A stretch of DNA of 64,000 nucleotides. It comes from Salipaludibacillus aurantiacus. GTDB lineage: Bacteria > Bacillota > Bacilli > Bacillales > Salisediminibacteriaceae. A program made the position numbers and the translations under genes. Below are positions 46,393-56,271 of this stretch, in pieces. Within the stretch, counting starts at the first letter, position 1, and every line of letters begins with the position of its first letter. The stretch lies in NCBI RefSeq assembly GCF_900111295.1, contig NZ_FOGT01000010.1:113550-177549 (forward strand), in the 5' to 3' direction. Under the pieces are notes generated by a model. That model ran no database searches, was not told the DNA's origin, and worked only from the letters and a program-made list of their open reading frames with translations.

Positions 46393-46771
46393 CTGTTTCA
46401 GCTCCTTAATTCAATACAAATTTATTAAGTTTTCAGCTTGCGCTGCTTGTAAACCTCCTTTCATTCCTACGTACGGGAAACATTTTATTACAAAAAATGT
46501 GAGAAATCTATGAGACTATTACATAATTTTGGGGGGTTTTGTAGAATGTAATCGTTTTGTAATATATTCTTACATAAATGTTGTCGAAAAGTTGATTTTG
46601 TTTTTTAAAAAACTGGTAATCCGTGTGATATAATGATGAATTGGAGTATTCGTGCCTCTTAGCCCATACCGACCTCTCGATTCATACACTATAAGAGGGC
46701 CTTGCAGGCTCTTGCCGGCAAGAATCATATTCAATATGAAAACACAAGTAACGGAAAAGGTGAGATGTGTT
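46393..46771. other. Divergent intergenic region between amidase and polymer cluster
   Basis: Contains promoters for both directions by position. A WalR-like box lies at 46547-46563. For the amidase, minus-strand TAAAAT near 46475 could be a -10 but has no good -35. Small GC hairpins near 46700-46725 precede the glycosyltransferase gene. Confidence 0.45.
46547..46563 (+). promoter_or_regulatory. WalR-like box
   Basis: TGTAAT-CGTTT-TGTAAT, an exact match to TGTWAH-N5-TGTWAH. It is oriented toward the glycosyltransferase gene and lies 155 bases in front of the divergent amidase gene. Confidence 0.55.
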
Positions 46772-47890
46772 ATGGCTGATAAGAAAAAAGTAGTACATAT
46801 AACGACGGTGCACCATCCGTTAGATCCGCGGATCTTTTATAAAGAATGCCGTTCACTTCAGAAAGGCGGATTTGATGTGACGCTTATTGCGCCTGAGTCC
46901 GACGACTTAAATGGAAATGAAGAAGTGAAGGTCTCGCCGATAAAAAAACATAAAGGCCGGCTAAAAGGAATGGTTTTCGGTACAATTGAAGCTTACCGTA
47001 AAGCGAAAGCGATGAAAGCGGATGTGTACCATTTCCACGATCCGGAGCTTATCCCGGTTGCATGGCTTTTAAAAAGAAAAAATAATACAGTGATTTATGA
47101 TATCCATGAAGACTATGAAACAGGCATCGTACAGCGGGACTATTTAACGTTGCCAGCGAGAAAATTATTAGCTAAAATCTATAAATTGGTTGAGAAATTA
47201 ATGGCGAGACAGATGGAATTGTGTCTTGCAGAAAAATACTATAAAGAAAAGTATCCAGAAGGGGTATGTATTCTGAATTATCCATTACTTAACGAATCGC
47301 TTCTCAATAATCGTACAGAGAAAAGCGGAGATGCCCGCGAGATTCTCTATACAGGCAATGTCACAACAGACAGAGGAGCGCTCATTCACGCAGCCATTCC
47401 AAAAGCGGACCAGGACGTTTCGGTTTACTTGTACGGCCGCTGCCCTGGCAGTCTGGCTTCACAAATGGAAGATGAGGCAGGTGAAGATAAAGACCGGCTT
47501 CATATTGAAGGTGTTGACAGGTATCTTCCAAAAGAAGAAATTGATGACGCTTATTTAAGCAGAGAATGGCTTGCAGGCATAGCTTTGTTTCCGCCGACTG
47601 ACCATTATATGAAAAAAGAGCTGACGAAGTTTTTTGAATATATGACAGCAGGTATTCCCGTTCTCTGTTCCGACTTTCCTAAATGGAAAGAATTTATTGA
47701 CTCCTACCAATGCGGCTTATACGTCGACCCTTATAATAAAAAGGAAATTGCAGAGGCGCTTGACTATTTAAAAGAACATCCTGATGAGGCCCGGCAAATG
47801 GGTGAAAAAGGGAAAGAAGCGGTCTTGAACCATCTTAACTGGGGAAAAGAAGAAGAGAAGCTGCTCGACTGGTATCGTTCGATCACATAA
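46772..47890 (+). CDS. Glycosyltransferase, GT4-like
   Basis: 372 aa from ATG 46772 (AAGGTGAGATGTGTT upstream); a longer frame from 46652 has no ribosome binding site. GT-B fold features: N-terminal HITTVHHPLDPRIFYKECRS, the VYHFHDPELIPVAWLLKR segment, C-terminal LYTGNVTTDRG and FFEYMTAGIPVLCSDFPKWK, the nucleotide-sugar-binding region. It probably adds a sugar to a lipid-linked wall polymer precursor. First gene of the polymer cluster, followed at 24 bases by a GT2 gene. Confidence 0.88.
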   Translation: MADKKKVVHITTVHHPLDPRIFYKECRSLQKGGFDVTLIAPESDDLNGNEEVKVSPIKKHKGRLKGMVFGTIEAYRKAKAMKADVYHFHDPELIPVAWLLKRKNNTVIYDIHEDYETGIVQRDYLTLPARKLLAKIYKLVEKLMARQMELCLAEKYYKEKYPEGVCILNYPLLNESLLNNRTEKSGDAREILYTGNVTTDRGALIHAAIPKADQDVSVYLYGRCPGSLASQMEDEAGEDKDRLHIEGVDRYLPKEEIDDAYLSREWLAGIALFPPTDHYMKKELTKFFEYMTAGIPVLCSDFPKWKEFIDSYQCGLYVDPYNKKEIAEALDYLKEHPDEARQMGEKGKEAVLNHLNWGKEEEKLLDWYRSIT

Positions 47891-47914
47891 AACATTTATT
47901 CAGGGGGATGGAAT

Positions 47915-48688
47915 ATGGACACTCAACTAAATAAACCGCTTATCTCTGTCATTACCCCCGCTTATAATTCCGAAGCACATATCAGCCAGACGATAGAATC
48001 AGTCAGGGCCCAAACCTTGCAGGATTGGGAAATGATTATAACAGATGATTGTTCCAGCGACCGGACGATAGACATTATTCGTTCTTTCCAGGAGAAAGAG
48101 GACAGGATTAAGCTGATTCAGCTGGAAAAAAATCAGGGGGCGGCGGTGGCCAGGAATACCTCAATCGCAGAAGCAAAAGGAAGATTTCTTGCTTTTTTAG
48201 ACAGTGACGACCAGTGGCTGCCGGAGAAACTGGAAAAGCAGCTTCAGTTTATGCAGGCCAATGATGTCGCATTTTCATTTACACAGTATTATCCTGTAAA
48301 TGAAGCTGGAGAAAAGGCAGGAGCTGTCGAGGATGAAATTCCTGATAAAATAGAGTACAATCAGCTCATAAAAAGCAACGTGATAGGATGTTTGACAGTG
48401 ATGCTTGACCTTGAGAAAACAGGGCCGGTTAAAATGGTAAATATCCGCACGCGCCAGGATTATGTGCTGTGGCTTGAATTATGCAAAAGAGGCTTTCCGG
48501 CCTACAACCTCAAAGAGCCTTTAGCCCTGTATCGGATCAAAGGCGAGTCTATTTCAAGCAATAAATTTAAGATGGCTAAACAAAACTGGAAAGTCTACCG
48601 GGAGATTGAAAAGCTCAGTCTGCTGAAAAGCATTTGGTATTTCCTTCATTATATTTACTTGAAAACCAAAAAGTATTTAAAGAAATAA
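47915..48688 (+). CDS. Glycosyltransferase, GT2
   Basis: 257 aa, GT-A fold. PLISVITPAYNSEAHISQTI, TDDCSSDRTIDII, NQGAAVARNTSIAEAKG and the DxD motif in AFLDSDDQWLPEKLE are complete, as is the later RTRQDYVLWLELCKRG acceptor-side motif. RBS CAGGGGGATGGAAT. No membrane helix, except a basic C-terminus. Confidence 0.93.
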   Translation: MDTQLNKPLISVITPAYNSEAHISQTIESVRAQTLQDWEMIITDDCSSDRTIDIIRSFQEKEDRIKLIQLEKNQGAAVARNTSIAEAKGRFLAFLDSDDQWLPEKLEKQLQFMQANDVAFSFTQYYPVNEAGEKAGAVEDEIPDKIEYNQLIKSNVIGCLTVMLDLEKTGPVKMVNIRTRQDYVLWLELCKRGFPAYNLKEPLALYRIKGESISSNKFKMAKQNWKVYREIEKLSLLKSIWYFLHYIYLKTKKYLKK

Positions 48689-48719
48689 TTATATTTTTTG
48701 TCTCTTGATATGAATAAGA

Positions 48720-49517
48720 ATGGCGGTGTCACTAACACATATGCGAAAGTATTTAGAAGAAATAGTAAAACGGAAAGATTTAATTATATATCTCATTAGA
48801 TCAGGTTTAAAAGCAGAACATAGAAACAGTTATCTCGGTTATTTCTGGTGGCTGCTGGATCCTTTAATCGGTGTCCTTATTTATTATTTCCTTATTGGTG
48901 TTATTCTTGGACGAGGTGGGGAAAACTTTGCCGTCTTCCTCGTTATCGGGCTTGTCGCCTGGCGATGGACAAGTACCACACTGAACAGTTCAGCCAAAGC
49001 GATTCTCAGATATTCGTCAATTATCAATCAGGTTTACCTGCCAAAATCCATTTTTCCGATGACAAGAACACTTTCCCAGCTCGTAAACTTTTCGTTCGGG
49101 CTGATCATTGTCGCAATCTTCCTGGCCGTTTACGGAATTATACCAGGCTGGCAGATCATTTATATGCCGTTAATCGTTTTTGTACAATTAATCTTTCTTT
49201 TAGCTATCAGTTTATTCCTTGCGTATATTTCTGTTTTTGTAAGAGATGTTGATAATCTGCTTTCCCATGTCACCCGTATCTGGTTTTATACGTCTCCAAT
49301 AATTTGGCAGGGCGGACGAATGCCTGATGAATACCAATGGGTAGTAGATATTAATCCGCTGGCACAGATCATTAACTCGTACCGGGACATTCTGATGTAC
49401 CAGTCGTCGCCTAACCTCGTGGCATTATTTTCAATAGGGGTAGCCTCGATGCTGTTTCTCGCCATGTTTTTGTATTATTACAGTAAAAACGAGTTTAAGA
49501 TTATTAAAGCATTATAA
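48720..49517 (+). CDS. ABC-2 type polysaccharide export permease, TagG-like
   Basis: 265 aa with six predicted membrane helices. The N-terminus (KRKDLIIYLIRSGLKAEHRN, then SYLGYFWWLLDPLIGVLIYY) and C-terminus (NPLAQIINSYRDILMY) are typical of the TagG/RfbA/Wzm permease family that exports lipid-linked teichoic acids or O-antigens. ATG 48741 is an alternative start with GGCGGTG upstream; neither has a strong ribosome binding site. Paired with the ATPase gene that follows. Confidence 0.9.
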   Translation: MAVSLTHMRKYLEEIVKRKDLIIYLIRSGLKAEHRNSYLGYFWWLLDPLIGVLIYYFLIGVILGRGGENFAVFLVIGLVAWRWTSTTLNSSAKAILRYSSIINQVYLPKSIFPMTRTLSQLVNFSFGLIIVAIFLAVYGIIPGWQIIYMPLIVFVQLIFLLAISLFLAYISVFVRDVDNLLSHVTRIWFYTSPIIWQGGRMPDEYQWVVDINPLAQIINSYRDILMYQSSPNLVALFSIGVASMLFLAMFLYYYSKNEFKIIKAL

Positions 49518-49532
49518 AAAAGAGGGTTTGTT

Positions 49533-51140
49533 ATGGTTACCAAATCAGAAAGGCTTCAACAGCATAGTGATGAACAGGAAGTCGTTATTCAGGCTGACAA
49601 CCTCGGTGTCACATTTACTACCGGCAACAGCGCGGACGATTATAAGTCCCACATGCTCAACCTGTTAACCGGTAAAAAAGAGACAAAAGAAAAAGAAGTT
49701 GTCTGGCCTGTAAAAAACCTTAACTTTAAAGGATACAAAGGAGAAATTCTCGGAATCATCGGCTCGAACGGGTCTGGTAAAACGACCATTTGCAAAATGA
49801 TTTCGGGGATTCTCGAACCTGATGAAGGCAATCTGCACGTAGACGGTAAGGTTTCCGCCTTATTTTCCCTCGGTATGGGATTTGATAAGGAACTGACCGG
49901 CCGGGAGAATGTGTACTTAAACGGAATGATGCTTGGCATTCCTAAGGCGAAAATAAACGAGTTTATCGATGAAATCCACGAGTTTTCAGGTTTGGGTAAA
50001 TTTATGGACACGCCGATTAAAACATATTCGAGCGGGATGAAAGCGCGCCTCGGTTTCAGTGTTGCCGCATTTATGGAACCGGAAATTCTCATATTGGATG
50101 AAGCGTTAAATACAGGTGATGCTGCGTTCGGCCAGAAAGCAGCGGAAAAAATGAAAGAATTAGTAGAAAAAGCAAAGATAGTTATTCTCGTCACCCATAG
50201 TCTCAAGTACGCAAGGCGGAATTGTGACAGGCTGATCTGGCTTGATAAAGGGGTAATCAAAGCAAACGGCGACCCGAAAGAAGTCACAGAGATGTATAAA
50301 GCCTCTGTCCCTGAAAGGAAGCCGCGTCGTAATAAGCGTCTCGAAATTGATAAAACAGATGTAACGATTAAAGACCGCACGATTGTTAAAGCGGAAAATA
50401 TCGGTGTGGCCTATCAGTTAAATAAAGAAGAATTCTGGGCGTTAAGAAATAACTCTTTTGAAATTAAAGAAGGGGAAGTCGTCGGGATTATCGGCCATAA
50501 CGGGGCAGGAAAAAGTACCCTTTGTAAGCTGATGACAAATATATTAACCCCGGATGAAGGGACGCTGAATCTTCAAGGGGAAACAACGGCGCTCCTCGGC
50601 TACGGCACCGGCTTTAACAGCCAGCTGACCGGTGCGGATAACATTTACTTGAATGGGATGCTTTTAGGCATTCCAAAAAAGAGAATAGACAGGGATTTTG
50701 ATAAAATTGTTGAGTTCTCTGAACTGAAAAAAGCGATTGACAAACCAATTAAGCATTATTCGAGCGGGATGCAGGCAAGGCTTGGTTTCAGTATTGCCGC
50801 AACCTTAAAACCGGATATTTTCATTCTTGACGAAGCGCTTTCCACAGGTGATATCGCGTTCAAGCAGAAAGCGAGTGAAAAGATTCAGGATATGATGGAG
50901 ATGGCCAAAGCCGTCATTATCGTTTCGCACAGTATGGGATTCGTCGAAAAAATCTGCACAAGAGCGATCTGGATGGATCAGGGAAGAATCCAGTACGACG
51001 GCGAGCCGGAAAAGGCAATTGAGCTTTACAGAAAGAAATATAACGTTAAGAAAAAGACTAAAAAGCGAAAAAAGAACCGGTTGGCCGGTTCCGCAGGCAA
51101 GCAGGCGAAGAAGCGTTCTGAAAGCAGGGAAACAACCTAA
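49533..51140 (+). CDS. Double ABC ATPase for polymer export, TagH-like
   Basis: 535 aa with two complete nucleotide-binding domains in one chain. Domain 1 (about 15-245): Walker A GSNGSGKTT, signature YSSGMKARLGFS, Walker B ILILDEALNTGD. Domain 2 (about 265-505): GHNGAGKST, YSSGMQARLGFS, IFILDEALSTGD. TagH/RfbB-type partners normally have one domain and dimerise, so this is an in-frame tandem duplication. The basic tail (KKKTKKRKKNRLAG) replaces the C-terminal carbohydrate-binding domain of some homologues. RBS AGAGGGTTTGTT; 15 bases after the permease. Confidence 0.93.
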   Translation: MVTKSERLQQHSDEQEVVIQADNLGVTFTTGNSADDYKSHMLNLLTGKKETKEKEVVWPVKNLNFKGYKGEILGIIGSNGSGKTTICKMISGILEPDEGNLHVDGKVSALFSLGMGFDKELTGRENVYLNGMMLGIPKAKINEFIDEIHEFSGLGKFMDTPIKTYSSGMKARLGFSVAAFMEPEILILDEALNTGDAAFGQKAAEKMKELVEKAKIVILVTHSLKYARRNCDRLIWLDKGVIKANGDPKEVTEMYKASVPERKPRRNKRLEIDKTDVTIKDRTIVKAENIGVAYQLNKEEFWALRNNSFEIKEGEVVGIIGHNGAGKSTLCKLMTNILTPDEGTLNLQGETTALLGYGTGFNSQLTGADNIYLNGMLLGIPKKRIDRDFDKIVEFSELKKAIDKPIKHYSSGMQARLGFSIAATLKPDIFILDEALSTGDIAFKQKASEKIQDMMEMAKAVIIVSHSMGFVEKICTRAIWMDQGRIQYDGEPEKAIELYRKKYNVKKKTKKRKKNRLAGSAGKQAKKRSESRETT

Positions 51141-51175
51141 CTCTATAAACTAATCAGAAAAGGGGTTGTCATCAT

Positions 51176-53125
51176 ATGAGCAAAATAACGCAGGTGAAGA
51201 AAGCTTTAAAAGAAAATCTGACGAAGGAACAAAAAGAATTAATTAAAAAGGTGCTGCCTTTCATCGGCCTCCCAACAGCCCGGGTACTCGGCATGAAACA
51301 CAAAATGCAAAACCTCGGATTCACTGAACGCGGGCAGGCAGATCTCGAAGCGTTCTACAACCGAACAAGCAGCCCGAAGCTTAAAAAGTATATCGCATGG
51401 CAGCTTGCAGTGTGGCACACTAACCAGCCAACAAAAGAAGATGCCAAAAAAGCGTTAGATTACCTTGAGGTCGTTCTGAAAAATGAAGTCCGTCCCGAAG
51501 TGATCCGAAGAGCTACGATCCTGACCGCAGAAGCGTTTGACCGTCTCGGGTATACAGATAAAGCTGCGGAAATTACAGGCTACCTGGCAAGACGGCAGTC
51601 CCACCCGGATGTTTACCTGGCAGCTGCCAATACAGAACAGGAGCTTGAGACTCGTGCAGACTGGATGAATAAAGTGTACAGGCATTATAAACTTATGGAA
51701 GTGGAACTGGACAAAGACAAAATGAAAAGCAAGTCGCCTTATGATTCGCTCGTACCAAGCGCCAAAAAAACGTTAGTTGAAAATGAGCGGCTCCTGAACA
51801 ATAAGGTGACCGTCATTATGCCGGTATATAATGCTGAAGAAGTGATCCATTCGTCACTGGCGTCGATCCAGGCACAGACATGGACAAACCTTGAAATAAT
51901 TGTGGTTGATGATAAGTCTAGTGATAAGACAGTAGAAACTGTTAAAAACTATCAGGATAAAGATGACAGAATTGTCTTGATTGAAGCTCCTGAAAACGGC
52001 GGCCCATACGTTGCGAGAAACCTTGCGCTTGAACAGGCAACCGGGGACTTTATCACCATTAATGATGCGGACGACTGGTCCCACCCTGAAAAAATAGAAA
52101 AGCAGGTTCTTCACCTGATTAACAATACCAACTATGTCGGCAATATGTCTGAACAGGCCCGGATGACAGAGGACTTAACTTTTTACCGCCGCAACCGGGA
52201 AGGGGAATATATTTTCAAAAACATGTCCTCTTTTATGTTCAGAAGAGAGAAAGTTTTGGAGAAACTTGGTTACTGGGATTCCGTCAGATTTGCAGGGGAC
52301 TCCGAGTTTATTTACCGTGTATATAAAATTTTTGGCGAACAAGCGGTAGCTGAATTACAGAGTGGGCCATTATCATACCAGCGCCAAAGCGACAATTCCT
52401 TAACAGGCAATGAAGTATTCGGGTTGCCTAATTTTAAAATGGGCGCACGGAGAGAGTATGAAATGGCGCATGATGACCACCATCAGTCGGCTGAGAATCT
52501 TTATTATCCGTTCCCTCAAACGGAACGCCCATTTGCGGTGCCGGAGCCGATGCGTCCCGTAAGAGAAGAGAATCAGGACGGGTTCAGACCGTTCGATATC
52601 ATTGTTGCGGCTGATTTTAGAAATAAAAACGCTCTGCGAAAGCAGGAAATTGACAGCCTGATCACCCTCTCCCGGAAAGAAGGAAAGCGGCTCGGTTTCA
52701 TCCAGCTGTATAAATACACTTCTTCACCGTATAAAGACGTAGATCAGTTATACAGGGATCTGGTTAACGTCGGAGTGGCAGAGATGATCGTCTACGGTGA
52801 AAAAGTAACGTGCGACTGGCTCGTCGTTTCTGAACCATCCACTTTAGATGACTACCAGAAATTCGTGCCTGAAGTGAAAAGCAGACAAACTGCTATTCTT
52901 ATTAAAGGATCTTCAAAAGGACAAACGCTTGAACTGCCGGATAATAGCAGGAATACCGAAGAGCGGGCTGAAAGCTATTTCGGCAGAAAGCCACTGTGGT
53001 TTGCATCAGACACGGCCATTCAAAACAAAATTGACCAGGCTGCAAAAAGAAAAAACGGACTTGCCAATCTTAGAACGCAGTATTGGCCAGGACTGGAGAA
53101 TCTTCCTAAGACAGATGCCGAATAA
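51176..53125 (+). CDS. Glycosyltransferase GT2 with helical-repeat N-terminus
   Basis: 649 aa. Residues about 30-170 are helical and TPR-like (KKYIAWQLAVWHTN, IRRATILTAEAFDRLGYTDK). The GT2 domain spans about 205-420: VTVIMPVYNAEEVIHSSLAS, VVDDKSSDKTVETVKN, ENGGPYVARNLALEQATGDF and DxD in TINDADDWSHPEK. The C-terminal 200 residues (FDIIVAADFRNKNALRKQEI, MIVYGEKVTCDWLVVSEP) resemble the GT-B-like end of large teichoic-acid transferases but are not assigned. RBS AAAGGGGTTGTCATCAT. Confidence 0.88.
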   Translation: MSKITQVKKALKENLTKEQKELIKKVLPFIGLPTARVLGMKHKMQNLGFTERGQADLEAFYNRTSSPKLKKYIAWQLAVWHTNQPTKEDAKKALDYLEVVLKNEVRPEVIRRATILTAEAFDRLGYTDKAAEITGYLARRQSHPDVYLAAANTEQELETRADWMNKVYRHYKLMEVELDKDKMKSKSPYDSLVPSAKKTLVENERLLNNKVTVIMPVYNAEEVIHSSLASIQAQTWTNLEIIVVDDKSSDKTVETVKNYQDKDDRIVLIEAPENGGPYVARNLALEQATGDFITINDADDWSHPEKIEKQVLHLINNTNYVGNMSEQARMTEDLTFYRRNREGEYIFKNMSSFMFRREKVLEKLGYWDSVRFAGDSEFIYRVYKIFGEQAVAELQSGPLSYQRQSDNSLTGNEVFGLPNFKMGARREYEMAHDDHHQSAENLYYPFPQTERPFAVPEPMRPVREENQDGFRPFDIIVAADFRNKNALRKQEIDSLITLSRKEGKRLGFIQLYKYTSSPYKDVDQLYRDLVNVGVAEMIVYGEKVTCDWLVVSEPSTLDDYQKFVPEVKSRQTAILIKGSSKGQTLELPDNSRNTEERAESYFGRKPLWFASDTAIQNKIDQAAKRKNGLANLRTQYWPGLENLPKTDAE

Positions 53126-53155
53126 CGGATGACCCGGGAAAACGGAGGGCTGAGT

Positions 53156-54628
53156 GTGGGGAATCATAACGACGAAAAATGGCGTCAGTATATGAAAAAA
53201 GAGGCTCAAAGAAAAAAAGTCCATACTGATTACGAACAGACGAAAGATCAGCTGGATGATCTTCGGGAAAAGCACCACGCCCTTTCGCGTCATCCGCTCG
53301 TCCGGCTCGTCATAAACGTGAAAAAGGCAAAAACCTTGCTGAAAAAAATCGTAAGAAAACTCCGTACCCCTTTAACAGGGCGGTCATTTAACCGCCTGCA
53401 GATCGATAACAGGAAGCTCAAAACAGAGGCAGGTAAATACCGCCGAAGATTAAGGGCGACAGAAGACCGGTTAAAAGAGTCGGAAGATGCCCTGGACCAG
53501 CTGCGCTCGGAAGTCCGCCTGTTAAAAGAAGAAACGGATCAGGCAGGCTCTGAGGAGCTGCTCCAATTAGTAAAAGCAGCGTATGAAAAAGGAGAAATTT
53601 TTGAGAGCCTGGACCGGCTCACAGATTTAAAAACCCGCAAAAATTCTTCCTGCAATGAGGCGTTTCTGGCTGTGGCGAAAAAGGCGGCAGGGGAAATCGA
53701 GGAGTTAAAACTGGCTGTCTATGAGAAGATTCTGGACGGCTTAAAACCCGATGAAGTTCCGGAATTTCTATTGCGGGGCATGGAAGACCGCAAAACAGCG
53801 TCTCTTGAACCGCTGTCCTCATTCAGAGGCCAGCTGACAACGAGACTGCGAAGGCGTCAGCTTGGAGAAATTCTCCCTGAATGGGAGCTGGACGACAAAC
53901 AGGCCGCTTATAAGTTTGCCGAAAACTACGGATTCACCATACCTGCAGTGCACGAGTCAATCTGGACGTCAGTTTCACTTCCTAAAGAAAAAGGAACGGT
54001 CATTAAGCCAGTAAACGGAGCAGGTGCGAGAGGTGTTTACCTTATTGTTAATAATGACCGTATCTTAGATGTCAAGAGGTCAGAAGTGTTAACGAATGTC
54101 AGCGAGCTTGACGAAAACATGGCTGAAGATCTCCACCTGAACTGGGTCAGCAGCGATCAATGGAAAACAGAGGAGTTGTTTTACAATGATCAGGCCCATA
54201 GCGAACCGGCTAGAGATTTAAAGTTTTACTGTTTTTACGGAAAAGCGGCTCTCATCCTTGAAGTTAAGAGATTTCCAGAGCCGGCTTACTGCTGGTGGAC
54301 ACCGGAGGGCAAACAGATCCGCACAGGTAAATATGAAAAAGCCCTGATGAAAGGAAACGGATTTTCACAAGCCGACTTAGCAAAAGTCGAAGCGTTCAGC
54401 TTAAAAATCCCGGCTCCTTTTTGCCGGATCGATTTCCTTTCGAGCGATAAAGGGCTCATCTTTGGCGAAATCACCCCTAAACCGGGGAATTACGACCATT
54501 TTAATAAACAGACCGATCAGCTGCTGGGGGAGTATTACCTTCAGGCAGAAGGAAGGCTCATGAGTGATTTGCTTAATGGCAAGCCGTTTCCTGAATTCAG
54601 GAATAACACCACCGATGAACGATCTTAA
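53156..54628 (+). CDS. TupA-like ATP-grasp protein with coiled-coil N-terminus
   Basis: 490 aa from GTG 53156 (CGGAGGGCTGAGT upstream); ATG 53129 is possible but has no ribosome binding site. The basic, coiled-coil N-terminal half (about 1-150) is followed by an ATP-grasp domain (about 250-490) with VIKPVNGAGARGVYL, RDLKFYCFYGKAALILEV and FCRIDFLSSDKGLIFGEITP, the pattern of the TupA-like family. TupA is required for teichuronopeptide (polyglucuronate-polyglutamate) in an alkaliphilic Bacillus. Predicted to ligate an amino acid or glutamate-type acceptor through an acyl-phosphate. Overlaps the following frame region only in non-coding sense; the next gene starts 13 bases later. Confidence 0.82.
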   Translation: MGNHNDEKWRQYMKKEAQRKKVHTDYEQTKDQLDDLREKHHALSRHPLVRLVINVKKAKTLLKKIVRKLRTPLTGRSFNRLQIDNRKLKTEAGKYRRRLRATEDRLKESEDALDQLRSEVRLLKEETDQAGSEELLQLVKAAYEKGEIFESLDRLTDLKTRKNSSCNEAFLAVAKKAAGEIEELKLAVYEKILDGLKPDEVPEFLLRGMEDRKTASLEPLSSFRGQLTTRLRRRQLGEILPEWELDDKQAAYKFAENYGFTIPAVHESIWTSVSLPKEKGTVIKPVNGAGARGVYLIVNNDRILDVKRSEVLTNVSELDENMAEDLHLNWVSSDQWKTEELFYNDQAHSEPARDLKFYCFYGKAALILEVKRFPEPAYCWWTPEGKQIRTGKYEKALMKGNGFSQADLAKVEAFSLKIPAPFCRIDFLSSDKGLIFGEITPKPGNYDHFNKQTDQLLGEYYLQAEGRLMSDLLNGKPFPEFRNNTTDERS

Positions 54629-54641
54629 GGAGGAAGGAACG

Positions 54642-56222
54642 ATGACACAAAAGGAATATGAATGGCTCTCCCACCTTCCTCCCCAGGTCATGGAGGAAGC
54701 GAAAGGCCATTTGCTCTGCGGATATGCGATCGCTCTTGAAGGATGGAGGCGGGGCTTAACGTTAAAGTGGCACAGCAGTGAGGCCGCCCCATTTAAATCG
54801 ATGAAGACATGGTTTGTCCATAAGCCTGGAAAGCTTTTCTCATTATCTGCAGAAACAGAGAGCCATTATTTTTTCCGCTCCAGAGGCGATAAAGTATCTA
54901 ATCAGGCAGTGGAAGCCGGAGCTGACAAGCAGCAGACCCGCGATATTCTGAAGCAGGCCGGCGTTCCGGCGCCTGCAGGGGAGAAGTTTACTGCTGCCGA
55001 CTCCGATCAGTCGGTGATCAGTTATGCAGAAGAGACAGGGTATCCAGTCGTGTTAAAACCGGTAGACGGAAGTTTCGGAAGAGGCGTTTACACGAACCTT
55101 AAGAACAGTCAGGAACTTACAAATGCCCTTTACGAAGTGAGGGAAAAATCCGGCTACAAGGATGTCATCGTAGAAGAGTATGTGCCCGGAACGGAATACC
55201 GCCTTTATGTCGTAGGTGAAAAGGCGGCAGCGGCGATTGAACGGGTGCCCGCAAACGTCACGGGCGACGGGAAATCATCCATCGATCACTTAATAAACAG
55301 CAAGAACAGCGAGCGGAAAAAGAATCCGCGATTAGCCACCTGTCCAATTGTGGTTGATGAGCAGGTCAAACACTACTTAACCGCGGGAGGCAGGACGCTC
55401 CAGACAGTACCAGCGGAAGGTGAGGTTATTTTTTTAAGAGAAACAAGCAACATCTCACTCGGAGGGGATCCGGTTGACAGGCTGGATGATCTTCCCGAAG
55501 AGGTCAAAATAGTTGCGGTTAACGCGTTAAAAGCATTCCCTGACTTTCCGCACGGAGGCGTGGATCTTATCATTCCGGCAGACGGAAACAGAAACGAGGC
55601 AGCTAAAGTAATTGAAGTGAATCCAACCGCTCAAATCGGCTCATTATTATACCCCATGACGGGAAAAGGCCGGGATATCCCTTCAGCAATCATTGATTAT
55701 TATTTTCCCGCTTCCAAGGCTGTCAAAGAAGCTAACAGGCTTGTTTATCCCGACTTTAAGGAAACACTCCTCCCGTTGGAGAAGAAAATAGCCGTGGCTG
55801 TTAAAGTGCCTGCCCCGCCAATCCCGCCGGTTAGCACCCGGCTGTTTACGGTAAGCGGGCCTCTCAACTGGTTAGAAGTCAAAAAACGCCTGACAGAAAA
55901 AGCAGTGAAGCGGAATATTCAAGGATACTTAAAATACCGCTCATCTGATAACTATGAGTTAGCTGCGGCTTCCGGCACACCGGATCAGCTTAACGACTTT
56001 ATTAATGAAGCGAAGGAACTGACCGGCGAGGATTATCTCACAGAAGACACTGCCTCAGAGACCCCGGCCTTTTTCAAACAGGGATTCAGAATCGTTGAGC
56101 CCCGGAACCAGAGACGGGCTGATTTACACAAGGTCGATAAAAAGCTGAAAAGGCTCAGGCTCAAAAGAAAAGTCATGCTGACGGGTTTAAACGTTTACTC
56201 ACGGGTCCGTTCTTCCCGTTAA
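54642..56222 (+). CDS. Cyanophycin-synthetase-like ATP-grasp protein 1, degenerate acylphosphatase tail
   Basis: 526 aa from ATG 54642 (AAGGAGGAAGGAACG). Family-specific N-terminus with YAIALEGWRRGLTLKW, then ATP-grasp (about 105-375): VVLKPVDGSFGRGVY, VEEYVPGTEYRLYVV, IERVPANVTGDGKSSIDHLI, SNISLGGDPVDRLDDLP and KVIEVNPTAQIGSLLYPM. This pattern is shared with the ligase domain of cyanophycin synthetase and GshF. The C-terminal region (about 405-475, RLFTVSGPLNWLEVKKRLTE) aligns with the acylphosphatase domain of paralogue 3 but lacks its catalytic Arg and Asn. Confidence 0.88.
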   Translation: MTQKEYEWLSHLPPQVMEEAKGHLLCGYAIALEGWRRGLTLKWHSSEAAPFKSMKTWFVHKPGKLFSLSAETESHYFFRSRGDKVSNQAVEAGADKQQTRDILKQAGVPAPAGEKFTAADSDQSVISYAEETGYPVVLKPVDGSFGRGVYTNLKNSQELTNALYEVREKSGYKDVIVEEYVPGTEYRLYVVGEKAAAAIERVPANVTGDGKSSIDHLINSKNSERKKNPRLATCPIVVDEQVKHYLTAGGRTLQTVPAEGEVIFLRETSNISLGGDPVDRLDDLPEEVKIVAVNALKAFPDFPHGGVDLIIPADGNRNEAAKVIEVNPTAQIGSLLYPMTGKGRDIPSAIIDYYFPASKAVKEANRLVYPDFKETLLPLEKKIAVAVKVPAPPIPPVSTRLFTVSGPLNWLEVKKRLTEKAVKRNIQGYLKYRSSDNYELAAASGTPDQLNDFINEAKELTGEDYLTEDTASETPAFFKQGFRIVEPRNQRRADLHKVDKKLKRLRLKRKVMLTGLNVYSRVRSSR

Positions 56223-56271
56223 CGTCATGAAGTAGAAGGCTCTGTTAATATACTTTGTTGATTTTAAAATT

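Noticed and set aside
46413..46469. 17-codon minus-strand peptide in the amidase leader
   Set aside because: ATG has no ribosome binding site upstream; too short to support.
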